64,000 nucleotides of DNA from Streptomyces antibioticus (lineage in GTDB: Bacteria > Actinomycetota > Actinomycetes > Streptomycetales > Streptomycetaceae): assembly GCF_001514065.1 (NCBI RefSeq), contig NZ_KQ948434.1, positions 124,001 through 188,000 of the forward strand, in the 5' to 3' direction. Numbering within the stretch: the stretch's first letter is position 1; each line of letters opens with the position of its first letter. The notes under the pieces were generated by a model that was not told the DNA's origin, searched no databases, and saw nothing but the letters and a program-made list of their open reading frames with translations. This document shows, piece after piece, positions 19,376 to 28,212 of this stretch. A program made the position numbers and the translations under genes.

Positions 19376-20587
19376 TCAGTCCCCGATCAACGCATCCACG
19401 AACGCCTCCGGCTCGAACGGCGCCAAATCATCGGCACCCTCACCCAGACCCACGAGCTTCACCGGCACCCCCAGCTCCCGCTGGACCGCGACGACGATGC
19501 CGCCCTTGGCCGTGCCGTCGAGCTTGGTCAGCACGATGCCCGTGATGTCGACGACCTCGGCGAAGACGCGGGCCTGCACCAGGCCGTTCTGCCCGGTCGT
19601 CGCGTCCAGCACCAGCAGCACCTCGTCCAGCGGCGCCTGCTTCTCCACGACCCGCTTGACCTTGCCGAGCTCGTCCATGAGCCCGGTCTTGGTGTGGAGG
19701 CGGCCGGCGGTGTCGATCAGCACGACATCCGCGCCGATCTCCTTACCCTCCTTCACCGCGTCGAACGCGATGGAGGCGGGGTCGCCGCCCTCGGGACCGC
19801 GCACGGTGTGCGCGCCGACCCGATCGCCCCAGGTCTGGAGCTGATCGGCGGCGGCGGCACGGAAGGTGTCGGCGGCACCGAGGACGACCGAACGGCCGTC
19901 GGCCACGAGCACCCGGGCCAGCTTGCCGGTGGTCGTGGTCTTGCCGGTGCCGTTGACGCCGACGACCATCACGATGCCGGGCTTGCTGGTCTCGGGCTCG
20001 GTCTTCACCGTGCGGTCGAAGTCGGTGCCGACCAGCTTCAGGAGCTCCTCGCGCAGTAGCCCGCGCAGCTCCTCCGGGGTCCGGGTGCCGAGCACCTTCA
20101 CGCGCTCGCGCAGACCCTCGACCAGCTCCTGGGTGGGGGCGACGCCGACGTCGGCGGTGAGGAGGGTGTCCTCGATCTCCTCCCAGGTGTCGTCGTCGAG
20201 GTGCTCGCGGGACAGCAGGGTCAGCAGACCCTGGCCGAGCGCGTTCTGCGAGCGGGAGAGACGGGCGCGCAGCCGCACCAGGCGGCCGGCGGTGGGCTCC
20301 GGGACCTCGATCTGGGTCGGCGGGAGCTCTTCGACGACGGGCGGTTCCCCGACGGCGACACCGGTCGAGCCGTCGGGCAGGTCCACCTCCTCTATCGTCC
20401 GGCGCGGTTCGTCGCGGGGCGTCTCGGCCTCGTCGCCGACGTGCGGCTCGGCCGGAGGGGCGGTGATGTCGGGCGCTGCGGGAGGCGGCGGGGGCAGCGG
20501 CTTCTTGCGTCGGCTGCCGACGACGAGCCCGCCGAGCACACCGAGCACGACCACGGCGATGACTACAGCAAGGATGACGGTTTCCAT
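19376..20587 (-). CDS. ftsY: Signal recognition particle receptor FtsY
   Basis: SRP receptor GTPase that docks ribosome-SRP complexes at the membrane. 403 aa from the ATG at 20587 (METVILAVVIAVVV). It begins with a genuine N-terminal membrane helix followed by a basic SRRKK cluster, as in actinobacteria. An acidic Pro/Glu-rich linker leads to the N domain and G1 GVNGTGKTTTTGKLA. DTAGRLHTK and TKLDGTAKGG complete the GTPase. The partner Ffh is at 10.5-12.1 kb. Confidence 0.96.
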   Translation of the reverse strand: METVILAVVIAVVVLGVLGGLVVGSRRKKPLPPPPPAAPDITAPPAEPHVGDEAETPRDEPRRTIEEVDLPDGSTGVAVGEPPVVEELPPTQIEVPEPTAGRLVRLRARLSRSQNALGQGLLTLLSREHLDDDTWEEIEDTLLTADVGVAPTQELVEGLRERVKVLGTRTPEELRGLLREELLKLVGTDFDRTVKTEPETSKPGIVMVVGVNGTGKTTTTGKLARVLVADGRSVVLGAADTFRAAAADQLQTWGDRVGAHTVRGPEGGDPASIAFDAVKEGKEIGADVVLIDTAGRLHTKTGLMDELGKVKRVVEKQAPLDEVLLVLDATTGQNGLVQARVFAEVVDITGIVLTKLDGTAKGGIVVAVQRELGVPVKLVGLGEGADDLAPFEPEAFVDALIGD

Positions 20588-20692
20588 AACCCGACCAGTA
20601 TCAGTCATGGAGTCCTGCGACACCGCTCTGGATGTCTGACACACCGTCAGCTAACGTCCCCCTCCACACCCGCCCGGTGAAGGGAGACCCCC

Positions 20693-21664
20693 ATGCCCGT
20701 CTCCGTCGTCCGCTTCAACCTCGTCGAGCCCGGCGCCACCCCCGCCTCCCTGCGCGCCCGCTACCAGGCCGCCCTGGAGATGGCCGCGTACGCCGACGAC
20801 CACGGCATCACCACCGTGCAGACGGAGGAGCACCACGGCGTCGCGAACAACTGGCTCCCCTCCCCCTTCGCCTTCGCGGCAGCCGTCTTCGGCGCCACCC
20901 GCCGCATCGCGGTCACCGTCTCGGCGATCATCGGCCCGCTCCACGACCCCCTGCGGCTGGCCGAGGAGATCGCGGTGCTGGACCTGCTGAGCGGTGGCCG
21001 CCTGGTGACGGTCGCCGGGATCGGCTACCGGCCCGAGGAGTACGCCCTGTTCGACGTGGAGTGGAAGCGGCGCGGCAAGCTCCAGGACGAACTGCTGGAG
21101 ACGCTGCTCAAGGCCTGGACCGGCGAGGAGTTCACCTACCGGGGCCGTACCGTACGGGTCACCCCGCGCCCGTACACCGACCCGCACCCGCTCCTCCTCG
21201 TCGGCGGCTCCTCACGGGCCGCCGCCCGCCGGGCCGCCCGGCTCGGCCTGCCCTTCTTCCCCAGCGCGCACCTGCCGGAGCTGGAGGCGTACTACAAGGA
21301 GCGGCTCGTCGAGTACCGCACGGAGGGCTGGACGATGATGCCGGGCGCCGAGACCCCGCTGCTGCACATCGCGGAGGACCCGGACGAGGTGTGGGCCACA
21401 CACGGGGAGCACTTCCTGCACGAGGCCCGGACGTACGCCTCCTGGCAGTCCGGGGACATCCGCTCGGCGGTGAAGTCGGCGGCGACGGACGTGGCCGGGC
21501 TGCGCGCCGAGGGCGTGTACCGGGTGCTGACGCCGGACGAGTGCGTGGCACAGGGCCTCGACAACCTCGTACTGCATCCGCTGTCCGGTGGGATGCCGGT
21601 CGCCGAGGGGTGGCGGAGTCTGCGGCTGTTCTGCGAGGACGTGCTGCCGCGGCTCGGCGGCTGA
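20693..21664 (+). CDS. Luciferase-like flavin-dependent oxidoreductase
   Basis: 323 aa, LLM class (bacterial luciferase-like TIM barrel). Evidence: the N-terminal FNLVEPGATP, TVQTEEHHGV, then DLLSGGRLVTVAGIGYRPEEY, a family hallmark, and LLLVGGSSRAAARRAARLG. The start has a GAAGGGAGA ribosome site. Family members use FMN or F420; the cofactor cannot be decided from sequence alone. The F420 biosynthesis gene cofC is in the same window, but far away. Confidence 0.85.
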   Translation: MPVSVVRFNLVEPGATPASLRARYQAALEMAAYADDHGITTVQTEEHHGVANNWLPSPFAFAAAVFGATRRIAVTVSAIIGPLHDPLRLAEEIAVLDLLSGGRLVTVAGIGYRPEEYALFDVEWKRRGKLQDELLETLLKAWTGEEFTYRGRTVRVTPRPYTDPHPLLLVGGSSRAAARRAARLGLPFFPSAHLPELEAYYKERLVEYRTEGWTMMPGAETPLLHIAEDPDEVWATHGEHFLHEARTYASWQSGDIRSAVKSAATDVAGLRAEGVYRVLTPDECVAQGLDNLVLHPLSGGMPVAEGWRSLRLFCEDVLPRLGG

Positions 21665-21678
21665 TCGCCCGGACGTGA

Positions 21679-21723
21679 CACCGCCGTCCCGGCTCGGGCA
21701 GTGGCCGAGCCGGGACGGCGGTG
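21679..21723 (+). terminator. Terminator after the luciferase-like gene
   Basis: A perfect 19-bp inverted repeat (CACCGCCGTCCCGGCTCGG) with a 7-nt loop, 15 nt after the stop codon. It lies between convergent genes, so it can act in both directions. Confidence 0.88.
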
Positions 21724-21730
21724 CGGGTTA

Positions 21731-21768
21731 CGGGGAGAGGGGCAGCGGGGTTTGAGCCCTTCTCCCCG
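21731..21768 (-). terminator. Second hairpin, downstream of glcP
   Basis: A 12-bp imperfect inverted repeat (CGGGGAGAGGGG/CCCTTCTCCCCG), 16 nt from the glcP stop. It is a likely glcP terminator next to the larger hairpin. Confidence 0.6.
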
Positions 21769-21784
21769 AGTTCTTACGGGCTGC

Positions 21785-23209
21785 TCAGCCCATCTCCTCC
21801 AGCGCCTTGCCCTTCGTCTCCTTGACGTACTTGAGGACGAACGGGATGGAGAGCGCGGCGAAGACCGTGTAGATCACGTAGGTCGCGGACAGGTTCCAGT
21901 CGGCCAGCGACGGGAAGCTCGCGGTGATGGCCCAGTTGGCGATCCACTGCGCGGAGGCGGCGACGCCGAGGGCGGCGGCGCGGATCCGGTTCGGGAACAT
22001 CTCGCCGAGGAAGACCCAGACGACCACGCCCCAGGACAGGGCGAAGAAGAGGACGAAGACGTGGGCCGCGATCAGGGCGGTCCAGCCCTGGGCGGCGGGC
22101 AGCTTGCCGTCGACCAGGTCGAAGCTGAACGCCCAGGCCTCCAGGCCGAGGCCGATGACCATGCCGACCGAGCCGATGAGGGCCAGCGGCTTACGGCCGA
22201 CGCGGTCGACGAAGATCATGGCGATCACGGTGCCGACGATGTTGATGATCGACGTCGTGAAGGAGTAGAAGAACGAGTCCGTCGGGTCGACGCCGACCGA
22301 CTGCCACAGCGTCGAGGAGTAGTAGAACGCGACGTTGATGCCGACGAACTGCTGGAAGACCGACAGACCGATGCCGACCCAGACGATCGGCTTGAAGAAG
22401 AAGCTCCCGCCGAGCAGGTCCTTGAAGGTCGACTTGTGCTCGCTCTTCATCGCGTGCTCGATCTCCGACACGCGCGCGTCGAGGTCGATCTTGTCGCCCT
22501 CGACCTCCGCGAGGATCTCCCGGGCCCGCTCGTGCTTGCCGACGGAGATCAGGAACCGCGGGGACTCGGGGATGGCGAAGGAGAGCAGGCCGTAGAGGAC
22601 GGCCGGGACCACCATGACGCCGAGCATGACCTGCCAGGCCTCCAGGCCCATCAGCTTGCCGCGCTGGTCGCCGCCTGCCGCGTTGAGCAGACCCCAGTTG
22701 ACCAGCTGCGAGATGGCGATGCCGATGACGATCGCGGCCTGCTGGAAGGAGCCGAGACGGCCGCGGTAGGCCGGCGGGGCGACCTCGGCGATGTAGGCGG
22801 GGCCGATCACGGAGGCCATGCCGATGGCGAAACCGCCCACGATGCGCCAGAAGGCGAGGTCCCACAGCGCGAAGGGCAGCGCCGAACCGACGGCGCTCAC
22901 CGTGAACAGCACGGCGGAGATCTGCATACAGCGGATACGGCCGATGCGGTCGGCGATCCGGCCCGCGGTGGCGGCGCCGATGGCACAGCCGATCAGGGCG
23001 ATGGCGATGACCTGCGCCAGCGCCGCCGAACCGATGTCGTACCGGTCCCGGATGGCCTCGACGGCGCCGTTGATCACGGAGCTGTCGTACCCGAAGAGGA
23101 ACCCTCCCATCGCGGCGGCTGCCGCGATGAAGATGACGTGCCCGAGATGATCGGGATGAGCCGTCCTGGCTCCTGACTTGGGTGGCTGCGCAGTGCTGGT
23201 CACGTTCAA
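21785..23209 (-). CDS. glcP: Glucose permease GlcP (MFS sugar transporter)
   Basis: 474-aa major facilitator of the sugar porter family with 12 predicted membrane helices. Sugar porter signatures are GGFLFGYDSSVINGA, RIADRIGR, IPESPRF, QQFVGIN and VDRVGRKPLA. It corresponds to GlcP, the main glucose uptake system of S. coelicolor, which works without a PTS and feeds glucokinase. The symbol rests on similarity and synteny recalled from memory. Upstream (23210-23368) are small palindromes that may be operators. Confidence 0.88.
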   Translation of the reverse strand: MNVTSTAQPPKSGARTAHPDHLGHVIFIAAAAAMGGFLFGYDSSVINGAVEAIRDRYDIGSAALAQVIAIALIGCAIGAATAGRIADRIGRIRCMQISAVLFTVSAVGSALPFALWDLAFWRIVGGFAIGMASVIGPAYIAEVAPPAYRGRLGSFQQAAIVIGIAISQLVNWGLLNAAGGDQRGKLMGLEAWQVMLGVMVVPAVLYGLLSFAIPESPRFLISVGKHERAREILAEVEGDKIDLDARVSEIEHAMKSEHKSTFKDLLGGSFFFKPIVWVGIGLSVFQQFVGINVAFYYSSTLWQSVGVDPTDSFFYSFTTSIINIVGTVIAMIFVDRVGRKPLALIGSVGMVIGLGLEAWAFSFDLVDGKLPAAQGWTALIAAHVFVLFFALSWGVVVWVFLGEMFPNRIRAAALGVAASAQWIANWAITASFPSLADWNLSATYVIYTVFAALSIPFVLKYVKETKGKALEEMG

Positions 23210-23267
23210 CTCCTAAGGCCATCGGCAACGCTGCCTGAAGGCAAGAACAACGATGCAGACCTTATGC

Positions 23268-23282
23268 CTTCAAGTTGTGAAG
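23268..23282. promoter_or_regulatory. Dyad upstream of glcP
   Basis: CTTCA-AGTTG-TGAAG, a 15-nt inverted repeat in the 159-nt gap between smc and glcP. A second one, TTCAAggaTTGAA, is at 23332-23344. The region is AT-rich. Possible repressor sites for glcP; no protein can be named. Confidence 0.35.
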
Positions 23283-23368
23283 TCAACAGAGAAAGCGATG
23301 TGAGAAAACAGGCACCAGTGAGGAGAGTGAGTTCAAGGATTGAACAAGTGAAGAGTGGGTAGACGGGA

Positions 23369-26300
23369 TCAGCGCAGCCGCTGGCTGATGACCTTCGAGA
23401 CACCGTCGCCCTGCATGGAGACGCCGTACAGCGCGTCGGCGACCTCCATCGTCCGCTTCTGGTGCGTGATCACGATGAGCTGCGAGGCCTCTTGCAGCTC
23501 CTGCATGATCCGGATCAGCCGCTGAAGATTGGTGTCGTCCAGGGCGGCCTCGACCTCGTCCATGACATAGAACGGACTGGGCCGGGCCTTGAAGATCGAC
23601 ACCAGCAACGCTACGGCCGTGAGAGACCGCTCGCCACCGGACAGCAGGCTGAGCCGCTTGACCTTCTTGCCCGGCGGACGCGCCTCGACGTCCACGCCCG
23701 TGGTGAGCATGTTGTCGGGATCGGTGAGGATCAGCCGTCCCTCACCGCCCGGGAAGAGCCGGCTGAAGACGCCCTCGAACTCCCGGGCCGTGTCCCGGTA
23801 CGCCTCGGTGAAGACCTGCTCGACGCGCTCGTCGACCTCCTTCACCACCTGAAGCAGGTCGGCTCGGGTCTTCTTCAGGTCCTCCAGCTGCTCGCTGAGG
23901 AACTTGTGCCGCTCCTCCAGCGCCGCGAACTCCTCCAGCGCCAGCGGATTGACCTTGCCGAGCTGCTGGTACGCCCGTTCGGCCGCCTTGAGCCGCCGCT
24001 CCTGCTCCGCCCGGTGGAACTGCCTGGGCTGGTTGCGCGGATGCTCGGGGTCCTCCGGCAGCTCCTCGCCCTCGGCGGGCGGAGAAGGCGGTACGAGCTG
24101 ATGCGGGCCGTACTCGGAGACCAGCCCGGCGGGCTCGACGCCCAGCTCCTCCAGCGCCTTGGTCTCCAGCTGCTCGATCCGCATCCGCTTCTCGGCGCCG
24201 AGCACCTCACCGCGGTGGACGGAGTCGGTCAGTTTGTCCAGCTCGGCCTTGAGGTCGCGGCCGGTGGCGCGGGCGGCGGTCAGCTCCTGCTCGCGCAGCG
24301 CCTTGGCGGCGTCGGCGGCGGTCCGCTCGGCGTCCGCGCGGGCGAGCGACACCTCGACGTGCGTCAGCAACTGCCGGGCACCGGAGGCCACGGCCTCGGC
24401 GACGGCCGCCTCATGGCGCAGCCGCGCCCGCCGCTGCTCGGCACGCGCGCGTGCGTCGCGCTCCGCGCGGGCGGCACGGTCGAGGGAGTCGGCCCGGCCG
24501 GCGAGGCCCTTGACCCGCTCCTCGTGGGTACGGACCTGGAGCCGGGCCTCCATCTCGGTCTGCCGGGCATTGGCCCCGTCGGCGGCGAGCCGGTCCCGCA
24601 CAGCGGTGTCCGGCTCCTCCTCGACGGGCATCTCCTCGGCGACGGCGAGCCGTTCGGCGAGTTCCTCGACGTCCTGGAGGGCCTTGTCGAGGGCGTCCTG
24701 CGCCCTTGCGGCGGCGGCGGTCGACCGCTCGGCCTCCCCCGCGGCGCCCTTCGCCTGCCCGGCGAGCCGGCCGAGCTGCTGGGCGACGGCCGACTTCTCC
24801 CGGTCGGCGGCGCGGCGACGCTCCGCGACTTCCTCGACGAGGGCGGCGCTTTCCTTGCGCCGTTCCGCCGCGGCGTGCTGTGCCTCGGCGAGGGCCTCGC
24901 ACTGGACGGCCAGTTCCTCCAGCTCCGCGGCCGCCTCGTCGACGGACGCCTGTACTTCGAGGAGGCTCGGCGCGCCTGCGGAGCCGCCGTGGGCGAAGTG
25001 GGCGCCCAGGAGGTCGCCTTCGGCGGTGACCGCGGTGAGGTGGGGGTTGGCGTAGACGAGGTCTTCCGCGTCTTCGAGGGTGCTGACGACGACGATGCCG
25101 TGGAGCAGGCGTCGTACCGCCGGCATGAGGTCCGAAGGGCCGCGGACGAATGCAGCCGCATGAGGTTGCTGGGCGTCTGCGGGCTCGTGGGGGCTGGTCG
25201 CGCCGTTCCCCGCACCCCTCAGGGGCGTTTCCGGGGACCCTGCCAAGAGGAGAGACGCCCGTCCGCCGTCCTGCTTGCGCAGCAGTCGGATGGCGTCCGC
25301 CGCCGCTGACGGGGACGTGACCGCCAGTGCGTCCGCCGCCGCGCCGAACGCCGCCGCCAGTGCGACCTCGTAGCCCGGGGTCACACTCAGCAGCTCCGCC
25401 GCCGGGCCCAGCAGGCCACTGAGGCGGTCCTTCGCGCCCAGCAGTATTCCGGTGCCGTCCTTTCGGCGCAGCCCCAGCGCCAGCGCCTCATGCCTCGCCT
25501 GCGTCGCCGCGCGCTTGCGCTCCGCCGCCGTCGCCGCCTCGCGCGCGGCCGTCAGCGCGGCCTCCGACTCGGCCAGCGCGGCCTTCGCGGCGTCATGCCG
25601 CTCGGCGAGTTCCGCGTCGCCCGCGTCGAGGCCGTCCACCTCGGCCTTGAGCGTCTCGTACTCCTCCTGCGCGGCGACCGCCCGCTCCTGGGCCTCGTCC
25701 CGCGCGGCGGCCAGGCGGTCGATCTCGGCCTGGGCCGAGGCGGCGCGTGAACGGGCCGCGTTGACCTGACCGTTGAGGCGGGCCAGGCCCTCGCGGCGGT
25801 CGGCGATGGCGCGGGCCACGTCCTTCAGGCGCCGTTCCTCGTCGGTCAACGCGCGTTCCAGCTCGGCCCGGTGGGCGACCGTGTCCTCCAGGGCTCGCTC
25901 GGCCGCCTCCAGGGCAGCCTCCAGCTCGGCCTCCTGCTCCCGGATGCGGGCGGCCTCGCGCTCCATGTCCTCGGGGTCGCGGCCACGCCGTTCCTCGGGC
26001 GGGGCGGAGGTCGCGCTCTTCACGCGGGCGTCGGCGAGCGAGATCGTGCCGCGCACCCGTTCGGCGAGCTGGGAGAGTTCGTACCAGGTCTGCTGGGCGC
26101 GCTGGAGGCGTGGGGTGAGCTGCCGTACCTCGTCCTCCAGGAGGGCCTCGCGCTGGAGCGCCTTCTTCAGCTCCTGCTCGGCGGTCTCCTTGCGCTCCTT
26201 GAGCGCCGCCTCGTCCGCGACCTCGGCCTTCAGCGCCTCCCGCAGACGTACGAGATCGTCGGCCAGCAACCGCAGCCGCGCGTCCCGGAGATCCGCCTGG

Positions 26301-26953
26301 ATCACAGCGGCCCTGCGCGCGACCGCGGCCTGGCGGCCGAGGGGCTTGAGCTGCCTGCGGAGTTCGTCCGTGAGGTCCTGCACGCGCGCGAGGTTGGCCT
26401 GCATCGCGTCCAGCTTGCGCAGCGCCTTCTCCTTGCGCTTGCGGTGCTTGAGGACGCCCGCGGCCTCTTCGATGAAGGCGCGGCGGCCCATCGGGTCCGC
26501 GTGCAGGACGGAGTCGAGCTGGCCCTGGCCGACGATGACGTGCATCTCGCGGCCGATGCCGGAGTCGGAGAGGAGGTCCTGGATGTCGAGGAGGCGGCAG
26601 GTGTCGCCGTTGATCTGGTACTCGCTGCCGCCGTTGCGGAACATGATCCGCGTGATGGTGACCTCGGCGTACTCGATGGGCAGCGCCCCGTCGGAGTTGT
26701 CGATGGTCAGGGACACCTCGGCGCGGCCGAGCGGCGGACGCCCGGTGGTGCCGGCGAAGATGACGTCCTCCATCTTGCCGCCGCGCAGCGACTTGGCGCC
26801 CTGCTCGCCCATGACCCAGCTGAGGGCGTCGACGACATTGGACTTGCCCGAGCCGTTCGGTCCCACGACGCACGTGATGCCCGGCTCGAACCGGAGCGTG
26901 GTCGCCGAGGCGAACGACTTGAACCCGCGGAGGGTCAGGGCCTTGAGGTGCAC
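23369..26953 (-). CDS. smc: Chromosome segregation protein SMC
   Basis: ATP-dependent chromosome organiser; dimers join at a hinge and with ScpA/ScpB kleisin partners. About 1194 aa from the GTG at 26953 (VHLKALTLRGFKSF), which matches the SMC N terminus; the frame extends 11 codons further upstream. Walker A GPNGSGKS is at 31-38. Coiled coil runs at about 170-500 and 670-1030, with the hinge between. The ABC signature LSGGERSLTA and Walker B YVMDEVEAALDD are near 1085-1115. Residues of about 577-596 in the hinge are encoded by a copy of the dispersed repeat seen elsewhere in intergenic DNA. A small coiled-coil gene lies upstream. Confidence 0.96.
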   Translation of the reverse strand: MHLKALTLRGFKSFASATTLRFEPGITCVVGPNGSGKSNVVDALSWVMGEQGAKSLRGGKMEDVIFAGTTGRPPLGRAEVSLTIDNSDGALPIEYAEVTITRIMFRNGGSEYQINGDTCRLLDIQDLLSDSGIGREMHVIVGQGQLDSVLHADPMGRRAFIEEAAGVLKHRKRKEKALRKLDAMQANLARVQDLTDELRRQLKPLGRQAAVARRAAVIQADLRDARLRLLADDLVRLREALKAEVADEAALKERKETAEQELKKALQREALLEDEVRQLTPRLQRAQQTWYELSQLAERVRGTISLADARVKSATSAPPEERRGRDPEDMEREAARIREQEAELEAALEAAERALEDTVAHRAELERALTDEERRLKDVARAIADRREGLARLNGQVNAARSRAASAQAEIDRLAAARDEAQERAVAAQEEYETLKAEVDGLDAGDAELAERHDAAKAALAESEAALTAAREAATAAERKRAATQARHEALALGLRRKDGTGILLGAKDRLSGLLGPAAELLSVTPGYEVALAAAFGAAADALAVTSPSAAADAIRLLRKQDGGRASLLLAGSPETPLRGAGNGATSPHEPADAQQPHAAAFVRGPSDLMPAVRRLLHGIVVVSTLEDAEDLVYANPHLTAVTAEGDLLGAHFAHGGSAGAPSLLEVQASVDEAAAELEELAVQCEALAEAQHAAAERRKESAALVEEVAERRRAADREKSAVAQQLGRLAGQAKGAAGEAERSTAAAARAQDALDKALQDVEELAERLAVAEEMPVEEEPDTAVRDRLAADGANARQTEMEARLQVRTHEERVKGLAGRADSLDRAARAERDARARAEQRRARLRHEAAVAEAVASGARQLLTHVEVSLARADAERTAADAAKALREQELTAARATGRDLKAELDKLTDSVHRGEVLGAEKRMRIEQLETKALEELGVEPAGLVSEYGPHQLVPPSPPAEGEELPEDPEHPRNQPRQFHRAEQERRLKAAERAYQQLGKVNPLALEEFAALEERHKFLSEQLEDLKKTRADLLQVVKEVDERVEQVFTEAYRDTAREFEGVFSRLFPGGEGRLILTDPDNMLTTGVDVEARPPGKKVKRLSLLSGGERSLTAVALLVSIFKARPSPFYVMDEVEAALDDTNLQRLIRIMQELQEASQLIVITHQKRTMEVADALYGVSMQGDGVSKVISQRLR
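25163..25222 (-). repeat. Dispersed repeat, copy B, in frame inside smc
   Basis: On the minus strand it reads TGAGGGGTGCGGGGAAC, then GGCGCGACCAGCC, then CGCAGACGCCCAGCAACC. These are the same blocks in the same order as copy A. It is 60 nt, so exactly 20 codons, and it keeps the smc frame open. It encodes a polar, Pro/Gly/Ala-rich loop. Confidence 0.75.
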
Positions 26954-27170
26954 GCCGCTGGACTCTACCTTCCGGGGTTGTCTCACTCCATGAACGCGCG
27001 GTTGCCCGCGGTTTCACCCATGAACGTGCAGGGCACATCAGACGTTAAAGAAGGTGAGGGGAGTGCGGGGGAAAGAAAGAAGGGACGCCGAAGCGTCCCT
27101 TGCAAACTCTGACAACTTAGCGGTTGACACGGACAGCCCAACCACTGCTTGTCGTGGTGCGATGCAGTGA

Positions 27171-27374
27171 TCAGGTGAGCGCAGGCTCCGCCTGGTGTGC
27201 GTCGATGCTCTCCAGAAGCGAGTCCTGAGAAGCGGCAGCCGCGAGCGCGTCGTTCTCGGCCTGAATCCGTACGAGCTCGGATTCGAGGTCCTGTACGCGC
27301 TGCTGGAGCCGTCGCATCTCGGCAATGAGTCGCGGGTCGGAGCCGCCGACGTAACCGAGAAGCGCCTTTGCCAT
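27171..27374 (-). CDS. Small coiled-coil protein upstream of smc
   Basis: 67 aa, starting MAKALLGYVGGSDPRLIAE, with a clear GGAGGA ribosome site 9 nt upstream. Residues of about 20-45 (MRRLQQRVQDLESELVRIQ) form a heptad-type coiled coil. The tail is acidic. I recognise it as a type of conserved hypothetical protein in Streptomyces, but I cannot assign a function. It is on the same strand as smc, 217 nt upstream. The coiled coil suggests a dimer or a partner protein. Confidence 0.8.
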   Translation of the reverse strand: MAKALLGYVGGSDPRLIAEMRRLQQRVQDLESELVRIQAENDALAAAASQDSLLESIDAHQAEPALT

Positions 27375-27757
27375 GATGGATGGTCCTCCACACTGAGTGA
27401 CCGACCGAAGCGGTGTGGGTCGTGAGGGATTCGCACCCGCGATGCTTGACACTGTTGAGTTGCTGCTGCCGTTCAACCATGCCAAACAGCTAAGGTGCGC
27501 GGGGTGCATTCAGCGTCTCACCAAAAAGTTTGACGGTCAACACGATCACGCCCCGTATTGGCGGGCAACCCGGTGGCGCGCGGCCGGGAAACGGCGGCGC
27601 AGCGACTCCTGCGGGGCCCTCGGGGCGTAGCGATCATCCTTAAAGGCGGAGCCTCCCACGAGAACCCCTTCTTGGCAACCACCAGCGTCTTTCCGCTTCG
27701 GGCAGCTGCCGCTGGCATGTCCCTCCGCTTCCACCAGGCGTGGTTTACAGAACCGGT
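27375..27757. other. 383-nt gap between the coiled-coil gene and acyP
   Basis: A minus-strand promoter for the small gene must be here; TTGACC at 27534-27539 (minus strand) is a possible -35 element. The remainder (27540-27757) is mixed GC with GC-rich arms such as GGCGGAGCCTCC near 27647-27658. Short open frames contain codons uncommon in Streptomyces, including TTA, and match nothing I know. A small RNA or long leader is possible, but unproven. Confidence 0.4.
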
Positions 27758-28039
27758 TCAACGGATGGCGAAGCCGTCGTAACCCCCACGGGGTGTGTCC
27801 CAGATCTCGGTGACACCGTCCACGCGTCCGGGCGTGTCGTCACCCAGAAGCCATGCGAGGAGCCCTTCGCATCGCTCACGCGGGCCCTCGGCGACCACCT
27901 GGACCCGTCCGTCCCCCAAATTGAGAGCAAAACCACTCAGCCCGCCCAGCTCCAGGGCCTTGGCCCGCGTGAACCAGCGGAAACCCACACCTTGGACGCG
28001 TCCCCGCACCCAGGCGACCAGTCGCACATCCTCGCTCAT
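27758..28039 (-). CDS. acyP: Acylphosphatase
   Basis: 93-aa enzyme that hydrolyses acyl phosphates. The signature [20 protein letters not shown] gives the catalytic Arg (in GVGFR) and the nearby phosphate-binding loop. The catalytic Asn is in [11 protein letters not shown]. The length is normal. It is monocistronic and divergent from the CAP-domain gene. Confidence 0.95.
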   Translation of the reverse strand: MSEDVRLVAWVRGRVQGVGFRWFTRAKALELGGLSGFALNLGDGRVQVVAEGPRERCEGLLAWLLGDDTPGRVDGVTEIWDTPRGGYDGFAIR

Positions 28040-28212
28040 GGATGCAACCTAACCAACCAATGTCTCTCTGGGCGCTCCCTCCCCTGGCGCCATGCGGTAC
28101 CGTCCCCTGCCAATGAATCTCATACGAAACTCACTCGATCGTGTGGGTTTTGTGAGTTCGGTCCGACCGCCGGGGACGAGTCGGCCGCAAAGGACGAGGA
28201 AGGCCAGGACAC

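Noticed and set aside
23462-25309. A 615-aa plus-strand open frame over smc
   Set aside because: A reverse-strand shadow of Smc coiled-coil codons.
27518-27718. A 66-aa minus-strand frame in the gap next to acyP
   Set aside because: Codon use is unlike Streptomyces genes, no ribosome site is clear, and it resembles no family.
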